A stretch of DNA of 64,000 bases. Source: Fagopyrum homotropicum. Taxonomy: Eukaryota > Streptophyta > Magnoliopsida > Caryophyllales > Polygonaceae. The stretch spans positions 142,057,981 through 142,121,980 of the forward strand of contig BSWB01000001.1 in the NCBI GenBank assembly GCA_033239125.1. Reading direction: 5' to 3'. Made by a program: the position numbers and the translations under genes. Numbering within the stretch: the stretch's first letter is position 1; the number at the start of each line of letters is the position of its first letter. Below are positions 22,541 to 35,065 of this stretch, in pieces. The notes beneath the pieces were generated by a model. It was not told the origin of the DNA. It searched no databases and saw only the letters and a program-made list of their open reading frames with translations.

Positions 22541-25500
22541 TGAAAGTAGCTTTCTGGAATTGTAGAGGTATGCGGAAAAAAAATTTTTGGACCGACCTCA
22601 ATATAACCTGCAAGATTGACAAAATTCAGATGATCATGCTGGCAGAATCAAAAACGAGTATGGAACCTGACGAAAAATTTTGGAGAGGTGCAGGATTTGA
22701 TAACATCTGCTTTGTCCCAGCTGATGGCCTTTCAGGAGGTCTATGCCTCCTTTGGAAAAGCTATCAATTTATTAATGAGAAAATTGAGATTATCACTAAG
22801 GAAAAAAGATTTATAACAATTAATCACAAGAATCTCAATTCGAACTGTAGTATTAATATTACTTTTCTCTATGCACCCCCAGCTGAGCATCAGAAAGGAG
22901 AATTCTGGTCAAAAATTAAAGAGCATATCAGTGCAAGCAACTTTCCCTCCCTGATGATGGGTGATTTCAATGATCTGCTGCAAACTTCTGATAAGAAAGG
23001 AGGAGCGGACGTCAATCTTAATAGAACCAAGAGACTCCATGAATTTACCCAACAATGTAATATGATCGATCTAACTACAAAAGGAAATGACTTTACTTGG
23101 AGGAAACGCAAAGACGGGGATAATAATACCTTTGAAAAACTCGACAGGGCATTAGCACAGCAAGAAGTTATTCAAGCATACCCAAATATCTTTACTTGGA
23201 ACCACGCATTTACCACTTCGGACCACTGCAGGATCTCAGTTAATTTACAGAACACAAACCAACGAATTAGGAATAAACCGTTTAGGTTTGAATTAATGTG
23301 GACACAAAGGAAAGAGTGCGAGAATCTCATTAAGCAAACTTGGAGAACCCAATTTCAGGGATCACGGATGTTCAATGTTGTCAAGAAATTGAACCTTCTT
23401 AAGAATAAACTCAAATTATGGAGCAAAGTCCACTTTGGAAATATCAATAGACAAGTAAGTGAGGTTGAAAACACAATCGAGAAGCTGCAAGGAGAAATTT
23501 TTTCTACGTTCTCAGTTCCTAAAGAAAATAAGCTAAAAAGATTATACAAAAAAAGGGAATGTCTTATTGATTACCAACATAAATACTGGACTCAACGGGC
23601 TAAATCCAACTACCTCAGTCTTGGGGATAGGAACACCAAATTCCACCATAGGCGAGCAACAGGGAGAAGAAATCATAAAAACATAGCAGCTATTGTCAAT
23701 AATGAGGGGACGGTGCTGGCTTCGGAAGTTGAAATTGAAGAAGAGTTCTGCATGGATTATGAAGCTAGATTCAAGGCCTCACACATTGACACAGTGGAAC
23801 TTCACAAACAACTGGAAGTCATGCAGACAGAAATTACTGAAGAAGATAACTTGATGCTAACTAGGTCATTCACAAATGATGATATCAAGAATGCAACCTT
23901 TGAGATCGGGTATGATAAATCCCCGGGACCAGATGGCTTCCCAGCCGGTTTCTTTCACAAATACTGGCATATCGTAGGCCCCTCAGTTATCTGTGCAATA
24001 AAAAGCTTCTATAGATCGGGGAAAATCCTCAAACAAATTAATCACACTTTCATTGCACTAATCCCAAAAATTGATAACCCATCATCAACGACTCACTATA
24101 GGCCTATCAGTCTTTGCTCAACAGTTTACAAGATTATTGCAAAAATCTTAACGAACAGATTAAAGAATCTCCTCCCAAAACTAATTCACCCCTTACAAGG
24201 AGCCTTTACTCAAAATAGATCAATCCATGATAATATTCTGATAGCACATGAAATATTCCACGGGTTCAAAACAAAGAAAGGTAAAGAAGGCTATGTTGCA
24301 ATTAAACTTGACATGGAAAAAGCATATGACAGAGTTGAATGGCCTTGCATCCTAGCCATTCTTGAAAAGCTTGGTTTTGCGGGAAAATTTATTGGCTGGA
24401 TTAATGAGTGCATCTCTACAGCCTCCTACTCCATCCTAATCAATGACAACCCAACTAAGATTATCCACCCTTCTAGAGGGTTGAGACAAGGGGACCCACT
24501 ATCCCCACTCCTTTTTAACCTTGTTGCTGAAGTTCTGGCTAGAAACCTTTAAAAACTAAGTAATGAAAATAAGAAAAGTATTGGTTTCCCAATTACTAGA
24601 ACTGGAACTATTATTCCCTTCCTGGCATTCGCCGATGACATCATTATCTTTGCAAAAGGAACTAACCCAGCTTGTAACAAAGTTCTAGAGGCTCTTTCCA
24701 ATTACTGCCAAGTCTCAGGTCAAAAAGTAAACTATCATAAATCGGCTTTCCAAGTCTCAGGAAACTTAGATAACCAATCAAAGAGAATGATACAACAAAA
24801 TATTGGCATATCGCCAAGTTCAAACTTGGAGAAGTACCTCGGCTGCCCGATAATCAACGGTAGAGTGAACAAATCGGTCTTTAAAGATGTTATTGAGAAC
24901 GCTAGGAAACAACTTACTAAGTGGAAAGCTTCTTCCCTTTCCCAGGAAGGACGTGTAGTCCTCATTAAGGCCAATCTTAATGCGAAGCCTAACTACCTAA
25001 TGCAAAGCTTCATGCTCCCATCTTCCATACATACAGAACTAGACCAAATCAATAGGCAATTCTACTGGAATAAAGGCCCAAAATATCACCCACTTATTAG
25101 CTGGGACAAGATCTGCAAGCCGAAGGAAAAAGGAGGAGCTGGAATTAGGAAAGCTGAGGATATGAATAAAGCTTTACAAATGAAACTATTATGGAAAATC
25201 ATGGCGGAACCGGATAATATTTGGGTTAAGGTTGTTGAGGAAAAATACTTAAAAGGAAACCGGCTTTGGAACTACAAAACTGGTCAAAATACGTGGAAGA
25301 GATTAATGAACCTAAGGCAAGATTTTGATCAAGGAATCCGATGGAATGTTGGGGATGGGAAAACCATTAGAGTGTGGAAGGATCGATGGATTGACGATTG
25401 CCCCCTAGAACAATATGCAATCGACAAGGAACTAATCTCCAAAAATGACGAAACTGTTTGCTCCCTCATCACAAACAAGAAATGGGACCAAGAAAAGCTA

Positions 25501-26683
25501 AAACTTCTAGAAAATCAACTCACCACTCCCAACATAATCAACCGCATTAAAAACCATCCAATTCCGATTTGTGATATTCGGGATAGACTCTACTGGGCTC
25601 CGAGTGTAGATGGCTGGTTCCATACAAAAGATGCTCTCAATCTTCTTCATAAGCAAATCTGCTCCCCGCAAGTCAACAACTCATGGATTTGGAATATTGA
25701 CATTATGCCAAAAATAAAAAACTTCATTTGGAAACTGTCTATAAATGGACTCCCAACGAAAGAAAACCTGGAAAAACAAAAAGTATCAGTCCCAATGAGC
25801 TGTGTACTTTGTCAACACCCTTTTGAAAGTGCTGGTCATATCTTTCTCAAATGTCCATTCACTCTGGACAACATTACCGACCTAAAAACTCGAGAATACA
25901 TATAAAACTTGGACACGACAAATAAAGATCTAAGGGATGTAATCTCCATTATTAGATCTAACCTTGATGATCCAGCGATTATAGCTCTGGCTGTCACCTG
26001 GTGGAATATTTGGTTTGTAAGAAATAAGAACATCTTTAACAACAGCAAAATAACAAATGTTGCACACATCGTTCAATCCCAGATTAGGGACTGGAAAAAC
26101 CAGAAGAAGAAGGAAAATGTCACAAAAGTAGCCAAAAATGGAAGAAAACAAAAGAATATCAAGTGGCTGCCCCCTAAATTTGGATCAGTTAAACTTAACT
26201 TTGACGGTTCAAAGAGATCTAATGGCCAGAGCTCATTTGGATACATTCTTAGAGACCATAATGCCTCAGTAGTAGGCTTTGAATTCGGTCAGTGTGGCCA
26301 CATCTCTGTCCCCCCAGACTGAAGCGTACGCTCTGAAAATGGGACTTATCAAAGCAAAACAACTAGGTATTAGAAACATAGAAATTGAAGGAGATAACCT
26401 CATGATTATCAACTCAGTCAAAACCATTTGGAAACCACCATGGGAAATGGATATTTGTATTACAGACATTTCTCTCCTTATTGCAGATTTTCATCAAGTA
26501 CAAATCAACCACATCTTCAGAGAGATTAATGGTGCAGCCGACAAGCTGGCTAACCTCGGTCACACCAATCCCGCTGCTGTCTCTCCTCGTCAGGATTTCT
26601 CTGCTAGGTGCCCCTGTATTCCGGCATCCATTGATGCTACCATCCGTAAGGATGCTTTAGGCTGGTCAACCAATCGGTGTTGA
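22540..26683 (+). pseudogene. LINE ORF2: endonuclease, reverse transcriptase, RNase H (broken)
   Basis: Starts MKVAFWNCRGM. Order: AP-type endonuclease (WNCRG, AESK, GDFND at 22959, SDHC near 23218); reverse transcriptase (SPGPDGFPAGF, YRPISL, KLDMEKAYDR, RQGDPLSP, catalytic FADD at 24628-24639); zf-RVT-like region (about 25560-25860, with C...C...H...C residues); RNase H (FDGS near 26200, TEAYALKMGL, EGDN, REINGAAD). It nicks the target, copies the RNA and removes template. Defects: TAA at 24550-24552 just before the FADD block, TAA at 25903-25905, and a frameshift at a C6 run (26310-26315), after which the frame resumes one base on. Without those three changes it would be about 1,380 residues. 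Confidence 0.92.
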
Positions 26684-26724
26684 CTTGCCTAAACTACTTA
26701 TCTCATTATTCAAAAAAAAAAAAA

Positions 26725-26743
26725 AATGACACACTCAAAAATG
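26725..26743 (+). repeat. LINE target-site duplication, right copy
   Basis: Perfect repeat of 19045-19063, starting within the poly(A) tail. Confidence 0.95.
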
Positions 26744-27264
26744 CCAAAACTTGCATCTCAAATTTACTTATGGGCATATTGATATAGTAATTTCGTAGTG
26801 CCTTCAAATATCATTGTTCTTAGCATTCAGCATGCACCTCAAAATGCCAAAACATGTCAGATATACTGACAGTTACGATCCCATGATTTCAACTGAATTA
26901 TGTACTTACATCTCTCCATATGGGTTGTCTGCAAAATCTATAAATTTGGTCACTGAATGCCTACAGGGAGAAGAACTGAGATTCATTCACAGGCTAGTAT
27001 TTATATTTCAGTCTGCAAATTTCGAATTGTGGTTTTTCACTATATAAAATACCTCAAGTATAAATTCTCGAATACTGATTACCGACATATATACAGAATG
27101 AGATGTTTGTCGCAAGAAACCAAAATCATATAAGTAACTGCTTTGTCAACATATCCGGAGTAAAACGAGACACACTGCATAGCCACCAGGGGGGAAAGGC
27201 TGTTCTGTGAACCAGCCGGATGTAAACAACGAGCATGAAGCAATTTCCCATTCCAACAACTCAC

Positions 27265-30200
27265 TCACATAATGCTGCATGAACACGTAAGTTTCTTTGG
27301 ATCTTCAACCTTCTTTTCTGTTCAAGATAGTAGAGCACATCATGATTAGCTATATACTGTTACAACCACACATTAGCTGAGAAATAGATTTTTGGTTTTT
27401 CTACGAAGAAATACACTCCCTCCAGTTCTCAATATTTGGTATTAGAGAAAATATCACATATCTTAAGACAACTAAAAGCAGAGGATGTAGTATTTATTGA
27501 TGCACTACAATTTTAAAAAAGTTGTGTACAGAGTTACGAGGAAATAGTGTTTTTGGAAATATAAATAATAAATGAAAAGGTAGATAAAATTCTATTTGTG
27601 TAAAGTTTAAGTATTAATAAAACTTGTAATCTCAAATATTGTGAACCAAAATTTTGAAGTTATGATGTCAAATATTGAGAATTAGAGGGGGAGTATTCAA
27701 TTCCAGATGAATGTCCTTGATCGATGAACATTGTATTAAATAAAAAATTCCATAAAAAGCAATCGCAGAATAACATGTCATGATGTAGTATGGAAAACCA
27801 AAGATAACCATAGAGCTTTTCCAAGAAAAACTACTCTCATTAAAAAAACGTGAAGAACTAATTGCACTCTAACATATTGATAGACATATAAATAGAAGCT
27901 TTTCCCTCAAAAGAATTCCAAAAAATGATTTCTCCAATGCAATATATACTCAGTTTTGTTGCCTTTTATTTTCTCCTTTAAGATAATAAAAAAAACTCAA
28001 AAAAGAAATAATACTAAGAGGAATAGAGTTTTCTCCTTTTATTTTCTCCTTACCAGGGTGATTCTCCACCCTATCTATTGTGTTTCAAAGTTATGATGCA
28101 AATTTACAGGAAAAGTGGACATGTTTGGATGCACAAAATGATAGAACACTCAAAAAAAGAAATGATACTAAGAGGAATAGAGTTTTCGATGAATTGGGGA
28201 AGCCACTTTCTCTTTCTACTAGATTTTGTGTAAATTCAAAATTTGATTGTCTAGCATAGCGCAAAACTTTGATCCACCAAAACATTTGCAATCCACAACG
28301 TGTTTTGCCTTGCCACATAAATTAATAAGGTCCAAAAAGGTTCTTTTTACAACATGTATCTTAACAACCATTCAATAGTAAATTATTGGATTAGTTACAA
28401 GAGGTATTAGGGGCAATAAGGGAAGCATGCTAAATTCACCATCGCTGACCTAAGAGAAGACAATGAATTAAAATCGGGCACTGAAACTAACGCCACATTG
28501 GTCCTCTTAGCTAAGCATTCGGGCATTATCTGAAGAACTTCCTATTGCCTTTGGCCAGGGAAATGGCTTAGTGGATATGGCCTAGGGGTTACCTTATCAG
28601 TTCCTTAGGTTTAATAAGCTTTATGTTGTATAGACAAATAGCAAGAAGAGGCTTGAGATAAAATAATCACATATTCCCCCCTTTCATTCATAAGGGTGAA
28701 ATTATTCGTCTTTGACTAGAAAGACAGTCTCATCAATTATATTATACTAAAGCAAAGATATAACGCTTGTATGTCGCGCTTACGTTTGCTTGGCATAAGC
28801 ATAGAGATGTAATGACAACGAACCCCTTTTAAAAAACATAAAATAAACCAGATTTTTTTTAATTTTGGATTTTACTTCCATTGCGAATACAACTTCTATT
28901 AAAATTAGAATGTTACATCCATTGTGAATACAAGAGTAACCAGGAAAAAATCAAAATAATTTCTACTAAAATTAGATTTTACTTCGATTATGGTTACAAC
29001 TAAAATAATAATTATTGAAAAATAAATTTATTTCTCACTATAAATTATATATTGCATTCATTGTGATTACAGATATTTAAAAATGTTTGTATTAGACCAT
29101 TCCGTACGAGGTACAGGAATAAAAATAGTTTTTTCTGATAAAAAAAAAAAAGAAACAAGGGTAGTAGGTACCTAGTTTTGCTTTTACTTGAGATGGCTGT
29201 ACAACAACATGCATAACCATAACTCCCCCGGCTAGCTCACCAATAGGTGTTATGCATTGGCTGATGGTCTTGTTGTTTTCCAATATCTTACCAAAACTAA
29301 TGAGTTTGATCTCACTGGCCAACTTTGGGAGAACTGTTTTACCTGAGGCAGTTCAGTAAAAGACATGCATAAGGTTTAAGCAACAACAGCAAAACTACAT
29401 TTAACAAACATGTCCACTTATTTTGAAATCCTATACATTTGCAAATGGTGCTAAACTACGTGTAAATGCAAAATCCATCATCAAAGAATTAGAACATAGA
29501 AGGAAACATATTATAGGACCGCATCAATACTCACAATAAGGAAGCAAGTATGAGTTGTCCTGATTATGTCATGTTTAAGGAAACATGTGTTTTCATAACT
29601 GATCAAGTCATATCCATAATGCAGACACGTTGCTATCACAAAAAATTAGCATGAAAGTAATATGACATTAAGTTTAACTGTTCAGTTGGGTATGGAATCT
29701 TTCTTCTTGGACATATGATCGCAGTATTTTCTTATTGAAAACATTGGGTACATTAAGAAAACACTCAGTCCACACAGAATCTTTTTAAATGTAAATAAAA
29801 TTCTATTTATTCTTTAACGTAGCTTCTTCATTATGTAAATATGTATAGGTTTCAATATAGGTATATATTTCCTAGCACCAGATAGCTTCTCTAATTAGAA
29901 TCACACCTTCCTTTAAATTGATAGTGTTCATTCATTTTATTCTAGCAAACAAAATTCCAAATCTTCTAATGCAAATTCCATCCTTCCACCCCAATGTCAG
30001 GACCACACATATCCTACTACTTAAATGTGAATACAGTTTTTAGCCTTCATCTTTCCTAATATGGTTATCCCATCGATTCAACAACTTTGCCAAGGATAAA
30101 AACAAGACAATGTAAATAAAATTGACTAATTCTTGAGGTGCCTTATTTGATACAAATAGTCAACACAGATTCATAACAACATTGAGGTGTGATGTTCTAC

Positions 30201-31914
30201 AGCACAAATATTGCACGTATACAGCTCATCTGAACACTTAATGTTCATCTACTACCACATTCCAAAGCCCCAAACTATATTCACAAAAAAAGTTTTGATC
30301 TCTCTACTAAAAGCTGCTTGCCAGCACCGATGAACAAGTAGCCAACTGCTACTAGTAATCACTGCTGAAACCAGAAGCTTGGTTTAACAGTAGAAAATAT
30401 AGTGCATAACATATTTCCATATAAAAACAATGACTAATAGTCCCTTTCTCCAACTGCAAGCAAACCAACTTGACCTAATTTCAGCCACCCACGATAAGCC
30501 AACAAAACCGTGTATGCTGAACTGTAGAGCATAACAATTTAGGTCACCTCCATCAATCTAGCTCCACCTTTAATTCTTTATACCATGAAAAGAAAAACAA
30601 TACTATTGATTACTTGGCTTTCAGATTCCAAACTTAATAGCATAATCACAATTACTTGAACAAAAATCTAAACTACAAAGAAGAACCCTCTAGAACTCAA
30701 GAAAATTGCAAAAATGATAATTTAATCGAAGAAACAAAGGATCTAAGAAAAATAAATTTGAGAACCTCTAGGTCATTATCTACTTAGAACCACTTTTTCC
30801 CTTCTATAGTTGTCTTCAAAATGTTTGGAAACATACACTTAACATTAAGGCTTCCATAATAGCACATTATCCCCGTATCAACACTGTTTACATGATAAGC
30901 ATGTTCACTGAATATAATTTATTGGTCTAATTCTAACATAAAATTCTGAATCTTCTTATGCAACTTCCACCTTCGCCCCTTCTTTCAAAGAGAGGGGGAC
31001 GGGTGATTCACATTTCATTTGATGGTCAGAGGCGAATTGAAAGCCAAGGACTGTTCGCCTTTTGCCTTTTGTTCTTTCTACTGCTTAAAGTGAATGTGAC
31101 GACCACAAAAAAATCCCTCGAAAGAAAATCACGTCACATTTAAAACCACAAATATCCTCTAACCTATACTTGAGGTCATTTTATAATCTCAATCTTTCCT
31201 AACATGGTCATCTCTCCAATTAAAAAACTTTGCCAGGAATGAAGGCAAGATAAAGTAATTAAAATAGACAACTTTATTGTATTGCCCGAAAACCCAAACA
31301 CTTAACATGCACTTTCAGCATAGTCCAAAAACCCAAGCTAAAATCACAAATGAGAGTTGGTACATATACAGTATACTGAAAAGCTACATGAAAACATTGA
31401 TCAACAAGTTGCCACTAATAAGTAATAACCACTGCTGAAAACCTAAAACACGGTTTATCAGTAGAAATAGAGTGCATTAAATATGCTTCCTTTATAAAGA
31501 AACAGGGAATACTCAATCGTTACTCCTATTGCAAGCAAACCAATTTATGCTATCTTTTTCCAGCAATGAGAAGCCTTAGAAAAAAAACAAGTACGCAATC
31601 TTACAGTAGAGCACTATAGCTCACCAACACCAATCTAGCACCAGTTATAATCCTTGGTAACATGAAAAGTAAATTGCTCGGTTTTCAGATTCATACCCTT
31701 AATGTTGCAATCACAAATTACATGAACGGAATTTTAAACCACCAATTTTAGAAGAAAAAAATTACTTGGTTGTGAGATTCCTACCTTTAGGCCATTCCGA
31801 TATAATCCTCTCCTTCAACATCTGCACAGTCGAAACAGACGAGTATCGGAACGGACCGATATCCGATCCATCGTATAATCTAAACTTCACGTCCACCAAA
31901 TCTACCTCCGGCAT
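27265..31914 (-). CDS. MUB: Membrane-anchored ubiquitin-fold protein (MUB), three exons
   Basis: Minus-strand exons 31914-31785, 29342-29172 and 27317-27265 join with GT-AG introns (both phase 1) into 117 residues, the normal MUB length. Exon 1 encodes KFRLYDGSDIGPFRYS and ERIISEWPK; exon 2 encodes the ubiquitin-like core (KLISFGKILENNKTISQC, GELAGGVMVMHVVVQPS); exon 3 encodes EKKVEDPKKLTCSCSIM and stop. These are family hallmarks (Rad60-SLD_2-type ubiquitin fold). The C-terminal CSIM is a CaaX box for prenylation, with a second cysteine two residues upstream for likely S-acylation. MUBs sit at the plasma membrane and bind group VI ubiquitin-conjugating enzymes (established for Arabidopsis). 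Introns are long (2.44 and 1.85 kb) and carry mobile and duplicated DNA. No defect seen. The start is the only ATG giving the family N-terminus. Confidence 0.95.
27416..27693. mobile_element. Stowaway-like MITE in MUB intron 2
   Basis: Terminal inverted repeats of about 25 bp: CTCCCTCCAGTTCTCAATAT on the left, ATATTGAGAATTAGAGGGGG plus AG on the right. CTCCCTCC is the Tc1/mariner (Stowaway) signature. The right flank is TA as expected; the left flank reads ACA after an earlier TA, so the target duplication is imperfect. 278 bp, non-coding. Confidence 0.8.
27994..28187. repeat. Direct repeat in MUB intron 2
   Basis: A block of about 38 bp (CTCAAAAAAGAAAT, then ATACTAAGAGGAATAGAG and TTTTC) occurs at about 27996 and again at about 28149 with a single-base difference and a one-base gap. 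Neither copy overlaps an exon. Confidence 0.75.
29900..31800. repeat. Tandem duplication of about 1 kb in MUB intron 1
   Basis: Sequence from about 29920 to 30790 matches, in order and orientation, that from about 30910 to 31800. Matching blocks: ATCTTCTAATGCAAATTCC (29961) with ATCTTCTTATGCAACTTCC (30950); ACTGCTGAA (30361 and 31431); GCAAGCAAACCAA (about 30458 and 31533). Offset grows from about 989 to 1,070 bp because the right copy holds extra sequence near 30975-31140. The right copy ends in the 3' part of exon 1, so the left copy near 30765-30790 contains a decayed copy of the exon 1 donor region. Copies are well diverged, hence old. Confidence 0.7.
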
Positions 31915-32300
31915 TTGGCTTCTTTACCAAACGGGATGAAGAAAATTCAATGCCCCCCTTTTCTCTTTCCTCTTCCCCAGCTCCTCCTCCTTCTCAAATT
32001 GACCTAACTCTTCACTGGATTTCATAAATTACAACAAAAGTAAATGAGGAAATGAAAACCTAATAAGCAAAATCAGAACGTAAAAAAAGTTGAGAGGAGT
32101 TGAATTTGAGTTGAGGCAACAAAAATCAAAGAAGGGACTGAAATCAATTACCACTTACCAGTAGTTCAACAGGGTTTTGAGGCCAACCTGCATAAGTATC
32201 GAAGAAGTAGAAGAAGAAGAGAAAAAGGGTTATCTCTCTGAAGAGACGAATAGAACAGTTGGGAAAGCAAGCAGGGTATATTGTGAATTGTGAACCGGGG
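31915..32300 (-). promoter_or_regulatory. MUB 5' UTR and promoter-proximal region
   Basis: On the minus strand 32270-32160 is a pyrimidine-rich leader (CTTCTTCTTCTACTTCTTCG). CTACTG|GTAAGT at 32159/32158 is a strong donor, and TAAAG just before AAGCCAAATG could be the acceptor, suggesting a 5' UTR intron of about 235 bp. AATATACC near 32279 is a weak TATA candidate. Confidence 0.45.
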
Positions 32301-32422
32301 GCGGTGATGTTTTTCATTTTTGGAATTTTTTCATTTGGTGTCCTTGATGTTGATTTTTTTTAGGTTGGTGACCTATTTTCATTCTATTTAGAATAGAAAA
32401 TAATTGTTAAAAAAATTATAGA

Positions 32423-33261
32423 GTAAATTATATAAAATCACCCTTTATTTACCTAATTTTTCATTTAACCCCTCTTATATTTTGTTTCAATTAACCACTC
32501 ATTATCGCTAGTCTATTAACATCTAACTACCAAAAGTCTATGTTAAAGATGTGGGTCCACAAAAAGTAACAATTTTAAATGGGGCAAAACAAACATCCAT
32601 GGAATGTGTTTCGTCTTCCTAGTTCTCTGCATTTCAAGTTTTTTCTCAACTAAAATCATTCTTCATATTTTCTAAATTTAATCGATTTGTTATTAGGATA
32701 GAGGAGGGTGATTTTGGGCTTTTCAATATCTATCTTAATGAATCCACCACACTCATTCAATCAAGAAACTAATTGATTGAGTTACAGGATTAAGTTTTTT
32801 GAATGAAAATTTCAAATATTTTCGTGAGTCTTTCGAGTTCTATGAATTGCCGATATGGGCAAGAAATTTATGTTTTGATCCTATGAGCAACACATTTATC
32901 AAGTTTTGAACTTTTTCCTTTGCGGAAATATTTCAAATTGTTTTCATTTTGCCTTTTGAGGTGAATATTTGCCTTGCGAAAATATTTGAATCCATGGAAT
33001 GTGCTTCGTCTTCCTTGTTCCCATGAATGAGACTCTACGTTTAGATTTCTATGCACAAACAAATCCTAATGAAGAAATGGAAAGTGCAATTTCTTTTGCT
33101 TCGAAAGTCAAGAGAAGAAACAACCATGAAATTAGCTGTTAAAAATTTCATCTTCATTATCAGAGATTTTGACGGATCTAAGTTGTGGTGGTTAGATACT
33201 AACTGAAAATAATAGAAGGTGGTTAAGTGAAAATAAAATAATAAGGAGTGTTGTTATTTAC
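32423..33261. mobile_element. 839-bp element with imperfect inverted ends
   Basis: The left end (GTAAATTATATAAAATCACC, then TTTCATTTAACC, ATTAACCACTC, CATCTAACTACC) pairs imperfectly with the right end read backwards (GTAAATAACAACACTCC, TTTTCACTTAACCACC, ATCTAACCACC). A better preserved inverted copy of the left end alone lies at 34934-34993, so the alternative is a 2.57-kb element 32423-34993. No coding sequence recognised. A CCATGGAATGTG..TTCGTCTTCC block is repeated at about 32598 and 32993. Confidence 0.5.
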
Positions 33262-35065
33262 GCTCCTTAATGGACAAGATCAAAGTGATTGTGACATTAT
33301 TAGTCAACTTATGAAAGCTGATGATTAACAAATGAGGCTTGTAATGATTAACACAATCACAACAATAATAAAGCCAATGATGATTGATAATGATAAGGGC
33401 AATGATGGTGGATAAATTATTAACAAATGAGGCTTGTTATTTGCTTCTTGTGTATTTGGATTGGAATACGTCATATAAGCCTCCCATTAACCATACAAAC
33501 GTCCCCGTAGGTGGCCCGGCCCTGGGAGCGATTGTATTCATCGCTTTTGACATGTCTCGTAACTATTTAGTTGCGGTAAGTAATATATTTTTTCATCAAG
33601 TGCAATTATCGTAAATAAAAATTTTCTCTTGATATGTCTACATGTTCAAATTTTTACAGCTACGATGTAAACCTAATTGCCCATTCCCATCCGTTCTCCA
33701 ATATTGGTATCCGTCGGTGAAGGAATTAAACAAGATGTACGAGCCCTAAATTAAGATGTTTAATACTCTTCGTCAACAATACGCTCGACCTGCACCTTAG
33801 ACAACCCTTATTTATGTACGCTTATTGGTTAAGATTATCATCATTGTATAAAAATTATTTTTATTATTAATGTTAATTAACAATACTAACAACTATCATC
33901 ATTACTAAATGCTAACCTAACTACTATTAATCTTATATCTGAAATCTCTTTTGAAAATTCCAAAAAAACCTTTTTATGAAACTTTTAATAAAATAAATCT
34001 CCAAGTTATATGATGAATTTGTATTTTTATAAAACCGATAATTTCGTTCTTACTCCAAACTTTATTTTAAAAATCTCTTTTGGAAATTCAAAAAAACCTT
34101 TTAAATGTTATTATGAAACTTTAAATAAAAAAATCTTCATATCAATAAACCAAAACCAAAATTTATTTTAAAAGAATAATACTAATAGCAGTACCTTCAA
34201 ATCAAAAATACACAAAGTACCTATTTTTTAATAAATAAAAATATGTAAACATAGCTTGGTTTTTTAATAAATAAAGTACCTATTTTTAATTATTAGTTCA
34301 TAGTTATACCTTTGAAACAACACTACTACTAAATATCCAAGTTATATGATGAACTTTGAATTTTTATAAGTTTCTACAAATTAATTAATTGTGAAATAAA
34401 AATACTAATTCGACTCAAGCATTCTGTGGGAATTTTCGATTATATATTTATAGTATAAATTAAAACTCATATATTTTAAATATTTGTAGTTATTGTTAAT
34501 AATAAGTTTTATACAATAATAATTAAAAAAAATCTTATACTAATAACATTTGACCCTAACATTTTAAATATAAGACACACAAAATGCTAACCTAACAATA
34601 ACATATAAAATGCTAAACAAACAATAACACAAAATGCTAAACTAACTTAACAAAATGCGAACTAAATTACAAAAAGGAACAATAGGTTAAACTAACTTAA
34701 CAAAATGCTTACTTAACAAAATGCTAAACTGTATAAACAAAGTCCTTCACTAAATTACAAAATGTAAGAGGAGCTAGATGCATATGTGGTGCGCGACATA
34801 CAAAAGAATCCCAAATACAACTCTAGATTCGCACTTGCTGTGCGTCAAGGAGCTAGGACGGCCGACCATATCTGATTCGCACCTGCTGTTTGCCGGACAT
34901 TTACTCTTATTTTGGACGCAAATAAGATCCCCAATTATAAGAGGTGGTTAAATGAAAAATTGGGTATATAAGGAGTGATTTTGTGTAATTTACACAAAAT
35001 TGGGTATATAAGGAGTGGTTAAATGAAAAATTGGTAACTAGGCTTTTTTGAGAAACTAGAATAGT
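33262..35065. other. AT-rich DNA with one unrecognised exon-like ORF
   Basis: The plus-strand frame 33384-33614 (76 codons) includes HTNVPVGGPALGAIVFIAF and ends at a good donor-like site (GCG|GTAAGT, about 33574); a plausible acceptor (TTTTTACAG) follows at about 33659. The family is not recognised. The rest is AT-rich. An inverted copy of the end of the element at 32423 lies at 34934-34993, followed by a direct repeat of its inner part (AAATTGGGTATATAAGGAGTG, 20 of its bases exact) and a TTTTGTGTAA/TTACACAAAA palindrome. Confidence 0.35.

Larger units (their letters stand above)
19064..26724 (+). mobile_element. Full-length LINE (L1-type non-LTR retrotransposon)
   Basis: About 7.66 kb between perfect 19-bp target duplications, ending in a poly(A) run of 14-15 bases (26712-26726, overlapping the duplication). 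It contains ORF1 with a DUF4283-like domain and zinc knuckle, an inter-ORF open frame, and ORF2 with endonuclease, reverse transcriptase, a zf-RVT region and RNase H. This is the order of plant L1-clade LINEs that carry an RNase H. Complete length suggests little 5' truncation. ORF2 has two stops and one frameshift, so this copy is probably dead but young. Confidence 0.95.
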
